A stretch of 64,000 nucleotides of DNA from Cordilura impudica (taxonomy: Eukaryota > Arthropoda > Insecta > Diptera > Scathophagidae): NCBI GenBank assembly GCA_963682025.1, contig OY821519.1, positions 147,168,312 to 147,232,311 on the forward strand, written 5' to 3'. Position numbers and translations under genes: made by a program. The notes under the pieces are model-generated. The model did not search any database. It was not told the DNA's origin and was given only the letters and a program-made list of their open reading frames with translations. Positions 31,596 through 42,600 of this stretch are shown here, one piece after another. The first letter of the stretch is position 1, and every line of letters starts with the position of its first letter.

Positions 31596-31849
31596 AATAT
31601 AAAAATTTCAGGTCGGATATTTTTTATTGGGTAATATATCAGGATTCAAGCTAATATTTTTTTTTTTTTTAATTACAAATGAAACTGGTGATCATAAATT
31701 GGAGATTATTCAAAAATAGTTTGTTTCTTTGTTTTTACAGATAGTACAGACTATTGTTAAGTTTTAGTAAATAAATTTAAAAAAGTATGTTTTTTTGGTT
31801 TTTTTTCGATCAACTGGTGGGTCGATATGTGTTGTGTTACTGCATCATT
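31596..31849. other. AT-rich spacer
   Basis: Nothing recognised; contains poly-T runs. Confidence 0.4.
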
Positions 31850-32755
31850 TTAAGCAAAATCCGTTGAAGTTTTAGCACACAACATTTGAGCAAATTCTTT
31901 GGAAGCATTAGCTAAAGTTTCATCAAATCTTAAAAAAAAATAAAATTGATATTTCAATAACTGATATTGTAAAAAAAAAAAACAAACTCACATGGGCATA
32001 ATTGGTGCAATACCCTCACACGTTAACCAGAGAAAGAGGATCCCAACCCAATCAATTTCATTTTATTTATTCTTTTTATCGGTATCAATAAAGAAGTCAT
32101 ATAAGGCTGATTTGAAATCGTCTTTGAGATTTGTGGGCGTATTTCTTTAGATATGACCGCAAGAAATGTGGTTCGAAAACTTCAGGTCCTCCATAAGTCC
32201 TCAATGTAACGCAAAAATGTAGAAACTTTGATATAAGGCACACTGAAAAAAGGCGTCAAAATGACCGCAATTGGATAAATCAACTACAAGTTTTGTCAAC
32301 TCAGGACTATTTGCTAACTGGGTCGAAACTACATGAAATAAAATAATTAGATCGAATTTCAAATATATTTCGTATACAATATACATACATATTCAATTTA
32401 TTTTTAGTACTTATTCCTGTAAGTCGGTTAAATTTCGTATCATATGAAAATCCCGTTCCTTAATCCAAACATTTGAATTAGCTCCCAATGGTTTCGATAC
32501 CAATTTTCCGATAGCAATAGCCAACAGATATGATGGAATGGGTACATCTCGTTTGAATGTTGTAACGTCATCATCTTTCTTTACGACTAAAGCACTCATT
32601 AGAGCTGCCAATTCTTTAGGATGTTCAACGGTTGCTTCATAGGTGAATTAGACAGCTGGTGTATCCTGCTAAGGTGTTGTTTGCCTAATGTTTGCTATGC
32701 ATTTAACCATTGCAATCCACAAGCACTGCTGGAGGATTCATAATCAATACGAACA
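31850..32755 (-). pseudogene. leukotriene A4 hydrolase-like aminopeptidase gene, decayed
   Basis: M1-family zinc aminopeptidase (LTA4H type), minus strand. Segments in family order: RIDYESSSSACGLQWLNA with an in-frame TAG (32740-32690), a short deletion, then YEATVEHPKELAALMSA through DVPIPSYLLAIAIGKLVS to NLTDLQE (32650-32411), GGPEVFEPHFLRSYLKKYAH with frame changes (32195-32030), and a final exon FDETLANASKEFAQ ending at 31850 after a TTTTTAAG acceptor. The region that should carry the HEXXH zinc site lies between the second and third segments and is absent, since the two are only about 200 bases apart. Stops, frameshifts and the loss of the active site make it a pseudogene. Intron traces suggest a genomic copy. 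Confidence 0.72.
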
Positions 32756-33117
32756 AGTTAACTAAAAACAACCAAAATAAGTTATTCAGCCCAATTCTAA
32801 ACAAAAATTCCGCATGGAATTTCTCACTTCTCCCCTATTATGAATAAAAATTCATTCGGAAAAAAATTCGATGGGAAAAAAATAGTTATTCTCAATGCAC
32901 TTGAATTTGTTTTTCCCTCAAAAAATTTCCCTTGCAAAACAGACGGGAGTTTACATAAAAATGTAAGAAGAATTTTGATAAAACAAAATTTAAATAATAA
33001 AAAAATAATATTTTATTAATCTTTTGGCTTAAGTCTTGTTTAAGTGCACCTCTCCGATCCGTTCCAAATTTTCATCACTCATTCCACTTTTTAATGCGAT
33101 TCCAGCATTTTGGTCGG
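32756..33117. other. AT-rich sequence, nothing firm
   Basis: A CGGAAAAAAATTCGATGGGA segment and a GAGAAAAGTATTTTCCGTGA segment at 33860 may be ends of a diverged repeat around the next feature. No gene. Confidence 0.3.
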
Positions 33118-33580
33118 AAGCCCATATTTCCCGAGTTATGGACCTCCAAAGTTCTGACATTGATTTCGATATAACTTGAACAATTCTAATCGGACTTTAG
33201 CAATATATATATCATATGAAAGCTTATTAAAGTGCCTTTAATTTGATATAAAAAAAGTTCGAAATCCATTAACGCATGATGGACCAAAATAATTTCCTTT
33301 CTGTTTAAGATGCAGTTTTTTGTAAATAATTCATTTTATTTCAATAAAACGCTATTAGCAAAAGCGCCGCAGGCGAAAAATTTAAAAAAAAAATCGCGCG
33401 ATTTTTTTTAATTTGGGTTAATGGATTTCGAACTTTTTTTTATATATTTGATATATAATAAGCTTTCATATTATATATATGTATATTGCTAAAGTCCGAT
33501 TAGAATTGTTCAAGTTATATCGAAATCAATGTCAAAACTTTGGAGGTCCATAACTCGGAAAATATGGGTTTCCGACAAAA
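33118..33580. repeat. long imperfect inverted repeat (hairpin)
   Basis: Arms of about 160 bases (33118-33285 and 33416-33580) are inverted copies: TTATGGACCTCCAAAGTTCT against AACTTTGGAGGTCCATAACT, and GTTCGAAATCCATTAA against its complement. The loop carries AAAATCGCGCGATTTT-like sequence. A related single arm is at 47560-47690. No coding sequence; probably a MITE. Confidence 0.75.
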
Positions 33581-34074
33581 AAAAACCACCTCAAACACCC
33601 CTATTTCCAAAAAAAAAAAAAAAATCGGGGTGGTGCACCTAAACGAGACTTTTTCCCAACACCAATTTCCTCCAAGATTGCTCGCATCACAGCTATGCTA
33701 TTCTTTTGTGTTTAATTTTTCTTTCAAATAAATTTATTTTCGTTTACACACACAAAAAGAAACAGAAAATTGTCAATAAGCAAAACAACTGGCTTCGAAA
33801 TTCGATGATGCCACTTATTCATTTTTTTGTTCACGCGGAATTTATAATTGGAGGATTTTTTTCTCGAGAAAAGTATTTTCCGTGAGAAAGAAATTCCTTG
33901 AGAATATTCGTAATTGGGCTGATTGTAATAATAGTACCTAACTATATATATTAATAAAAAAAATATATGTATGTATGTATATTGTTCAAAAAATATATAG
34001 TTGATTTAAGTATGAAACCAAAACATTTAGAAACTTTTTTACATTGCGAAACTTTTTCACAATAAACCTATGCT
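33581..34074. other. AT-rich sequence, nothing firm
   Basis: No conserved frame or repeat ends were recognised. Confidence 0.35.
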
Positions 34075-34850
34075 ATTGCGCGTTGAGACAGAAAATGAGA
34101 AATTTTGATGATAAAATTTTGAAAACACATTTTTCAATTTTTAAAAAATTTTCTTAAACAAAATTAAAATAATGGATTTGGCACTTTAATGTTTTACTAG
34201 CAGATTCCAGACCTCGAAATTCGAGTGCAAATTCTAGGAAATTTTAATTTTTCATTAAATAAAGACCCTAAAAATATGCTAATCAATTATAGCCAATTCA
34301 CAAATCAACAGAAAGAACAAGCTCATTTTTGTTACAAACACATTAACAAATTTAATAAACACACACATATCATTGTATAATTTTATGTATGGATTGGTAG
34401 CAACTTTAAATGCAATTTACTCAAAAGAAAGGAAATAATTTAAAAATCTGCAAATCGGTTAAAAAGAAATACCTTTCAAATAATATACGTTTGGTCAACA
34501 TAGGGATAAAACGGTAGAACAAAACATCATTCACAAGAAATCGCCCTAGCATATTAATATTATAGATTAAACAAATGTAACAGATTAACTGTGTTAATTT
34601 TTAAGTAAATCCCTCTGCCAGAATTTTTAGACAAAGATTTTATTTTTGCGGGTTTCGATAAAAATGGGATTTTTGTAAAATATTCTGTAAATTTACTCTT
34701 TCTAAATACTTTGTATCAAAAATTCATCACATTTCTGCTTTTAAATGTTATATTTTATCTTAGTCTGGGGTTTCGGAAAAAAACTATGATTACATTAACC
34801 CTATTGGATTGAGGTCGCATATGACCCAAAGATAATAAAAGACAATTTAT
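34075..34850. mobile_element. foldback-arm remnant split by a Helitron
   Basis: 34075-34196 and 34567-34850 together match the left arm of the foldback element (2210-2620), including TTGCGCGTTGAGAC, the ATTAACTGTG block and CATTAACCCTATTGGATT. The H1 Helitron at 34197-34566 sits exactly between the halves. Confidence 0.75.
34197..34566 (-). mobile_element. non-autonomous Helitron (family H1), copy 2
   Basis: 370 bases with the same TC start, CTAG end and CTCGAAATTCGAG palindrome as copy 1. Flanks are A (34196) and T (34567). Because the interrupted foldback arm is known, the empty site can be reconstructed by comparison: no bases were lost or duplicated, as expected for Helitrons. Confidence 0.88.
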
Positions 34851-35279
34851 TAAAAAAAAATTTTTTTTTGTAAGTGCTGTGGAATTCTTAGATGCGATAT
34901 AATAACCAAATGTCCAAGTCTTCCGTTCCGTGCTAAAAATTTTGAATAAATCTAACAACGTTAACCCATTCCTTGGTGAGGCAAAACTTTGAATTTTGTG
35001 ATATTTAAAAAAAGTAAATACCTTTTAAAAAATGTATTTTCTTAGTAAACTATATATTATTTGTATATTGTAATATTAATTTCATATTTCATATTCTTTT
35101 GAATAAATTGTCTTTTATTAGGTTTGGGTCATTTCTGGGTCTTCTTTTCTTATTTAGAAAAATATAGATAGGTTTTATACATAAAATAATTTTATAACAA
35201 AATTGGTGAAAAGTTGTTTTAATTTATATTCGCGAGCAATAAGATATATTAAAATATTATTTTCATATTGGAATTTACG

Positions 35280-35405
35280 CTGCTGCTTCCCAATATTTAC
35301 TTAAATCTATCAAGAAAACAAAAATGTTGGACAAATTTTTCTTCAACGGTCCATTTTTGTACCTAATCCCCATATAAATATAGCATCCGATATGAAATTT
35401 TTTTT
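35280..35405 (-). repeat. hairpin-ended interspersed repeat (family R1), fragment
   Basis: Contains TTACTTAAATCTATCAA and ATAGCATCCGATATGAAATT blocks of R1 without either end. Confidence 0.55.
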
Positions 35406-35510
35406 ATATTCAATTAACTTTTTTTTAAAATCAATAAAAATAAATAAAAAAATATAATACACCAGAATATAAGAAATTTTTATTATAATTTTTGAATATT
35501 TCCTATAGTT

Positions 35511-36416
35511 ACGAATGCCTTTGGAATCAAAAAAGTAAGGATTTTTATGCATTTGAAAAAAAAGAAAAAGCATATGAGGACATTGCCCAAAAATATAGAG
35601 AACATGAACCGAATGCAACATCAGAAGATACTAGAAAAAAAATTTGCTACTTAAGAAAATCGTTTCGAAGAGAACGCTTGAAAATAAAGAAAGGAGAAAA
35701 ACAATGTATACTTTATTTTATTATAAGTATTTTCTATTTCTGGGATCCAACCCTGTCGAAAGTAAGTATATTAATAAATACAAATATGAAATAATTCTAA
35801 AACAAAAAGAAAATTTTAAAGGAAAAAAAAGGTGTTTAAGGAGCCATCCACATCGGCGGCGGCTGAGAATATAAACAATTCAAAAAAAATTGCAATTTTA
35901 GAAAATAAAATAAAACAAAATAAAAGTGACAAATTTTGTTATCCTCAACAAATTGAAGAGGTACCGATTAAGGACTTCATTACAGCATCAGCGGCGACCG
36001 AAGATGCTGAACATCTACAAAATTAACAACACTATGACAATGTAAGTTGGAATATAAAAAAAAAAAATTATATTTTTTATACATGTTTTATTTCCTTACT
36101 TCTTTAGATTAACCAACTACAAACACCACAAACTCTACAACAACAACAACAACATCTACAAAATGAACAACACTATGACAATGTAGGTTGCAATATTTAA
36201 AAAATAAATGTATATTTTTTAAAATATATGATTTATTTCCTTACTTTTTTAGATTAACCAACTACAAATACCGCAACAACAACCTGAACAACAACCTCAA
36301 CATCTACAATATGAACAACACTATGACAATGTAAGTTGCAATATTTAAAAAAAAATATATTTTTTTATATATGATTTATTTCCTTACTTTTTTAGATTAA
36401 CAAACTACAAATACCG

Positions 36417-36447
<31 letters not shown>

Positions 36448-37164
36448 CTCAACAACTACATCAACAACAACCTCAACAACAACATCAACAACAACCTCAA
36501 CATCTACAATATGAACAACACTATGACAATGTAAGTTGCAATATTTAAAAAAAAAAATTTATATTTTTTATATATGATTTATTTCCTTACTTTTTTAGAG
36601 TAACAAACTACAAATACCGCAACAACAACATCAACAACAACCTCAACAACAACATCAACAACAACCTCAACAACTACATCAACAACAACCTCAACAACAA
36701 CATCAACAACAACCTCAACATCTACAATATGAACAACACTATGACAATGTAAGTTGCAATATTTAAAAAACAAATTTTTATTTTTTTATATATGATTTAT
36801 TTCCTTACTTTTTTAGATTAACCAACTACAAACACCGCAACAACAACATCAACAACAACAACAACATATACAATACCAACGTATACAACAACAACCACTA
36901 CAACTTCTACAACATCAACCTATACAACATGCACAATATCAACCTATACAATATATACAATACCAACCTATACAATATCAATCACTACAACATCAACCTC
37001 TACATCTTCAACCTATAGAATATCAATCACTACAATTTCTACAACATCAACCTCTACATCTTCAACCTATACAATATAACATCTACAACATCAACAACAA
37101 CCTCTACAAAAGCAAAAAAAAAACATTTGTTGTTGTTGCCACCAAACAAAATAATAAAAGTTAA
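35511..37164 (+). CDS. MADF-domain protein with tandemly amplified Gln-rich exons
   Basis: A MADF (Adf-1-type) DNA-binding domain begins after a 3' splice site at 35510: YECLWNQKSKDFYAFEKK, YEDIAQKY and the LRKSFRRERLK helix. A one-base frame change near 35700 leads to YTLFYYKYFLFLG, the usual end of the domain. A short intron (35761 to about 35830) leads to VFKEPSTSAAAENINNS, and then come six exons ending or starting with the same modules: each begins INQLQ or SNKLQ and most end HLQ(N/Y)EQHYDN, with Gln/His/Pro runs between. Exon borders: to 36041, 36108-36182, 36253-36330, 36396-36530, 36599-36748, 36817-37164 (TAA). The first exons, the upstream start and a TAA at 36024 in place of GAA leave open whether it is functional. 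A transcription-factor role is inference from MADF. Confidence 0.5.
36042..36816 (+). repeat. tandem exon-intron array
   Basis: Five introns of 65-70 nt (36042, 36183, 36331, 36531, 36749) share GTAAGTTGCAATATTTAAAA at the start and GATTTATTTCCTTACTTTTT plus AG at the end. The exons between them are 75, 78, 135 and 150 nt, all phase 0. The unit of duplication is therefore exon plus intron. Confidence 0.88.
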
Positions 37165-37179
37165 TTATATTTCTTGGTT

Positions 37180-37465
37180 TGTAATTAATTTCTTTTAATA
37201 TTACTTTAAAATTAAATTTTTTTTTATTCTAACTTAGTTTGTAAGGAATTGTTTATAATTTATTTTTCATCTTAATTTCTTGTTTTGAATTGAAATTTTT
37301 TGTTTGTTTTTTAATTTTTAATATATTACTTAATTTGAAATTAATTACTTTTAATATTACTTTAAAATTGTTATTTTTTTATTCTAACTTAGTTTGTAAG
37401 GAATTATTTATAATTTATTTTAAATTTTTTTGTAAATTGAAATTGTTTTTTTTTTATTTTTTAAT
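37180..37465. repeat. tandem duplication downstream of the MADF gene
   Basis: Two copies of about 150 bases share AATTACTTTTAATATTACTT, TATTCTAACTTAGTTTGTAA and GAATT(G/A)TTTATAATTTATTT. Non-coding. Confidence 0.7.
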
Positions 37466-37684
37466 AAAATTTTATAACTATGAAATTATTTTTGAAACAT
37501 TGAGGTATGCAAAAATATTAAAATGTACTTAAAGTAGACTTTATAAACATTTGTATGAAAAACATATAATAAAGTCTCTTTAAGAAATTTTTTTATATTG
37601 GATACGCCTGAAAACGTTTTATTTATTTTTTTTTATGGGTGCCTGCCATCTTGCCAATGAATAAATAAACAATATATTTAATAT

Positions 37685-37930
37685 ATGTTTTTCTTTATAT
37701 GTTGTTATATTGTATCGCCACCAATTTAATATGTTTTATTTATTTTTTATATGCTTTATATGTTCTTATTTCCCTATTGTATCGCCAACAATTTATTTAA
37801 TATGCTTTCTTATTTCCCTAATGTATCTCCACCAATTTATTTTATATATGGTTTATATGTTCTTATTTCCCTATTGCCACCCATTTTTTAAATTTTTCTT
37901 TATATATTGTTATTTCCCTGTATATCGCAC
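37685..37930. repeat. tandem repeat, unit about 70-80 bases
   Basis: Three to four units with TTATATGTTCTTATTTCCCT, TTGTATCGCCA(C/A)CAATTTA in a fixed order. Non-coding. Confidence 0.7.
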
Positions 37931-38059
37931 AAAAAAATAATTTTGTTTAATGTATTCGAAATAATCATACAATTTAATAAAAAAAAATTGCAAGACATAC
38001 GATTAAAGTAAGATTTCACTATAAAATATCAATTTAATATCTACGAAATTAGCTTAAAT

Positions 38060-38630
38060 TTAACTATAAATAAAAAAAAATAGAAAAATCAAATATTTTA
38101 CTAAGGTTTTTACTTTTAACGTGTTGGGGCTCCCCAAACAAAGGAACAAAAGAAAACAAGGTCCCTGTGGGTTGCCTATTATGTTAAGCGCAGGCTTGCG
38201 CTTTTCTCGGCGCCCAAACGGCACCAATGTAGCTGCAAGGAAAGAAAAAAAAAATAAATACAAGTCGCGGACTTTACTACCTGAGTAGGTTTCTAGTTAG
38301 AGCTTGTTTTACCACTCTCTGATTTAGCTATCTACTTCTTTATTTATACATCTTTTCTTAAAATTAAATCTTAAGAATTAAAACAATAAAAATACAAAAC
38401 AATAACAAATAAATTGAATGACAATTAAAAATGAGACCTACATTTAAAAAAATAACACCAATAACAAAAAATGAATAAAAAATGCAAACAGTAATATTAT
38501 GATACAAAAAGAAAAACAAGTACAAAATACCATACTACTAATAATATATACAATATACAATAATATAAACAAAAACAAGAGACCAATGACCAGTCTCATG
38601 GCCATGGTACACTTTATTCGTTAAATGAAG
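38060..38630 (-). mobile_element. possible LTR and primer-binding-site remnant
   Basis: On the minus strand, sequence ending in CTTGCAGCTACA is followed by TTGGTGCCGTTTGGGCGCCG (near 38225-38206), the layout of an LTR end (ACA) next to a primer-binding site. Upstream (38230-38600) would be the LTR and downstream (to 38110) an untranslated leader. No coding region or second LTR is present. This is a weak call from layout alone. Confidence 0.25.
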
Positions 38631-38717
38631 TGATTCAATCAACACAAAACAAAAATATGTCATTTAAAAAATGCTACCGTATACGCGGAAACAATATCGC
38701 ATTACTCTACCCTAATG

Positions 38718-38953
38718 CAGGGGTCGAATCGTCGCATTCGTTATCGAAATTTTTCGATCGAAATTATTTTTTTATTTTACAAAATAAAATACTAAGAATA
38801 ATTTTACTCTGTCACAGCTAACGAGTTATGGCCCATAGTTAATAGTAAAAGTAAAACGAGGTCTGACGATTGTCCGTCTTCTTTAAATAATAAACCAAAA
38901 TATGGAATTTCGATTGTTTTGACTCGATATCGAATGCGACGATTTGCCCCCAG
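38718..38953. mobile_element. MITE with CAATCGTCGCATTCG-type inverted ends
   Basis: The left end CAGGGGTCGAATCGTCGCAT and the right end, inverted, CTGGGGGCAAATCGTCGCAT pair over about 30 bases. 236 bases, no coding sequence. No clear target duplication. Confidence 0.65.
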
Positions 38954-39472
38954 AACGTTCATAAAAAAAAGTAATGACTTAGCATATGGGAAACAGAATT
39001 AAATGAACCAGAAAAAGAAAATAAGCATATGACAAAAAAAAAAAACATACAGAGTAGTGCATGGTAATACGGACGTCAAAATGACGAATTGTTTTACGCA
39101 AAGTCGCGACTGACATACCTTTGTATGACTGATCATTTATACTCACGAAAAAGTGTCTGTAAAAATTACTGATCATTGTAGCTATAACTATTTACATTAG
39201 ATTATTATATTATTTATATTATATTATACCACTGAATTATATTATACTATATTATTCTACTATTATATTATAATGCTATGCTATGTGAAACTCTGTTTCA
39301 CAACAAACGTATATATTGTGAATCAAGAATTAACTTGGATTTTGGCTATAAAGACTTAATTCAAGTGTATTTTCAAATTGATTAAAACTCTACCTTAAAT
39401 ATGATAAACATGAACATATAGAATATAGATATGGGTGTTCATCAGAATCAATATTATCCTCTTCAGCCTCCT
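38954..39472. other. AT-rich spacer with a short acidic open run
   Basis: Mostly TATTATA-type simple sequence. On the minus strand, just before the mle repeat, EEAEEDNIDSDEHP could be read (39470-39430), but no gene could be built around it. Confidence 0.3.
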
Positions 39473-39540
39473 CGTAGGTTTTAAAAAAAATATATATATA
39501 AATATATATAACCGTGAATAAAAGACTATTTAAACAATTC
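39473..39540 (+). repeat. copy 2 of the mle 3'-end direct repeat
   Basis: 68 bases starting CGTAGGTTTTAAAA and ending ACTATTTAAACAATTC, matching 13860-13930. It contains the last mle codons, stop and AATAAA signal but no upstream mle coding sequence. It lies 130 bases beyond the NFXL1 stop codon. Confidence 0.88.
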
Positions 39541-39670
39541 AAAGTGTTTCATTAACAATTATACTTTATTTAAAAAATGACTTAAATTACAGGTTGAAAA
39601 AGTTATTTTTACTCTAATATCCCTTCTTTGGTTTCATCTAATAATGCTAATGCTGTTTTAAATCGCCTTC

Positions 39671-42600
39671 CTAATGTTCTTCATAAAAAGCTAAGGCTAC
39701 AGCTAATACAACAGCTCCAAAAATGCCGGCGTACAAACCAAATGATTTCCAATTGATGGGATTTTTATGTTGCACATCTAAGGTTTTTCGTTCTTTAGGC
39801 TTACGTTTAGTAAATTTCTTTTCAAATTGTTCAACTTCTAAACGGTTACGATCCTCTTCTTGTTTCCTTAATAGTTCCTCTTCCTTTTTGCGTGCATGTT
39901 CCATTTTGTTTTGCGTTTCAAGGCAGTTTGCATCACATACTAGTTTGGATAGACCTGCACGATGTCTATCACAAGAAATTTCAGATTTTAGAAGTTTACA
40001 ATCGCAGAAGATGCGTAACTTTTTGCGACATGATTCAGGATAAGGACAGGGACCCGAATGACATTTGGCAGTACAGCGATGGCCACAAGGGTACTAAAAA
40101 TTGCAAAGATAGTGCAGTTTTAGTTATGTTAATACAAAGCTTCAAAAAACTTAACTTAATACTAATCTGACTAGGTTATTAAAGTTTGAAATCAAAATTC
40201 ATTGGAAACTTTATTATTGTATATCGAGGGCTTATATTCAAAATTGCTATCTACATTTGACAGCAATATTAATTTTTGATTTCAAACTGTTTTCTGATAT
40301 AATATTAATTTTGATTAGTACGACTATTAACAGATATTGTAGCAAATCAATTTGCAATTACTTTCAGATCTTATTAATAAATTAGTCTTAGAGAGCGTGT
40401 AATCTCTTAAAAATAATTATTGATACAGAATCACTTTTTGAATATAGGCCCTCGATATATTAAAAAAGGCTTAGCAAAATTTGATCGAGATTCTGCTGTG
40501 CTGTGTTCTTTAGAAGGGACATTTGATTTCAGCGCACATAGTAATTAGAAACGTCAGCACGAAAATGGACAAACAGACCAATGTGTGGAAAGTCAATCAG
40601 CACAATGTTCGGGTAGATTTCGTATTTTTGGTAGTTAAATTGTTTGAAAGCTCTGGTGTGTTAATTAAAATAAGAAAAAACTTACATTTTTCAAACATCT
40701 ATTGCCACAACTCTTTAAATTTTCTTGTCTTTCCAAAATTTCACCTTCTCCACCTTCTGCGTTGAAATAATCACTACACTTGTAAACGACTGGCATTAAC
40801 CCACAATGGCATTTAGTTTTTATAGCAACACTACAGGGATAACAAGGAGCTTCGTGGCAGGGTCTAGGACAGTTATGAGTGCAGCCCTCAGGACGTTTTA
40901 TATGACAACCTTCAGTACACTTACGACAACCAGGTTGTTCCTATTAAAGAAAAAAAAATTAAGATTAAAAAAAATGTACAGAAAATAAAAAGTTTTTACC
41001 TTCATATCTTTTAAATCTTGTACAGAATGGCATACTAAAGAACATTTGTGGTTGCCACAACTTAATAAACGATTACATAGCCGTTGACAGGAACTGGGCT
41101 TAGAATTCCAACATGGCCATTCGGCTACTTCATGACCGCCTATACAAGTTACAGAGACTTTTTGTTCACAGCGATTATGAGGCAAAGCTTTCCATTCAAA
41201 CTAGAAACGTATAAAATTAAATGTCATGATTGCAGAAATTTATAATATTTGTTACCTGCTTTCTGGGTTCCCATATGCTGGCAGTATCTGTATTAATTTT
41301 TTTTACCACTTTAACTGCAGCATGACATTTAGCCATACACATATGACCACATTTAGAAGTATCATTGGGTAAACCACAAGGTTGTGAACATGGAGGACAT
41401 TCGTTTTTATGACAGCGATGTTTATTGTTATGATGACATTTTGAAGGTATTCTAAATATGAAAATTTCTATAAATCAGTAAAGTAAGTTACATTGCGGTG
41501 AAACCTACCGACATGGTTCCAAACATATCACACGTGCTGTACGTTCTCTACCACAGGGTACACTCTTTTTAGTTTTACCACATCGACAATTAATTTGTGA
41601 CTTTTGTTGACATGGGTAACAGGGTCCTTTGTGGCAAATTGATTGGCATTTATGTTTACCGCATGATAACGGTTTACCACATACTTTGTCGCAAGGTGCA
41701 CAATTTCTATCGCAGCACTAGAATGTCATTAATATGTTTAAGTAAACTGAAAATGTATTTTTTTGTTTGAAAAGTTACCTTGCGATTACATGGATGTTTA
41801 CCACAATCTCGAGTTTGTTTGCATTTAGTTTCACAGTTAAATTCCTTTGAGCACGGTAATTCCTTTTGGTGCATACCACATCGACATTTTTTTTTAATAA
41901 TAATTAAACACTGAAAGAAAAACAATCCTACTACTTAACAACGAGATGTACAGTTTCTATCGCAGTACTTTAACTTCAAAGATATTGTGCTTTTGAAATT
42001 ACAATCCAACATTGGGAACATTTAACCTCAAATTTTTATAAACATGATTCTCTGTCCAATATGTCGAAAAAAATGTAATTCTAAAAGTGAACTTACTAAA
42101 TTACAATTTCCTTTATGACATCTTTGGGTACAAGTATGAATGCCACAAGCTAAAACTTTTTGGCAAGTATCTCCACAAGTATCTATTACTTCCGAACAAG
42201 GACCGATCTTTTTCTATAAACAAACAGGATGGCTAATAATCTAAATTCAATCAATTTAAAAATACATACAGTTTTACCACAAGGACAAGAACGAGGTAGA
42301 CTTAGAGGACAATCTCCACATTCACCAGAATGACATACTTTTTTGCAATAGTGTAAACCACATTCATATGCCTTGCCACACGGTTTTTTACAATGCCATT
42401 CCAGATCACAGCATTGTCGTTTGGCCTTTTCACGGCCACATTCGCATGGTTGCTTGCTGGTTTGATTACAGGGTGGACATTGATTGGGCTTATGGCATAT
42501 CTTTCCACAAACATGTTCTCCACATGAGAGCAATAACTGACATTTCTGTTGGCATTCCCATAACTTATCGGCACAACGTACTGATTTCGATGGAGATTTT

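Noticed and set aside
36579..36773. Minus-strand open frame with regular VVVEVVVDVV repeats
   Set aside because: It is the antisense of the CAA/CAT-rich exons of the MADF gene and has no features of its own.
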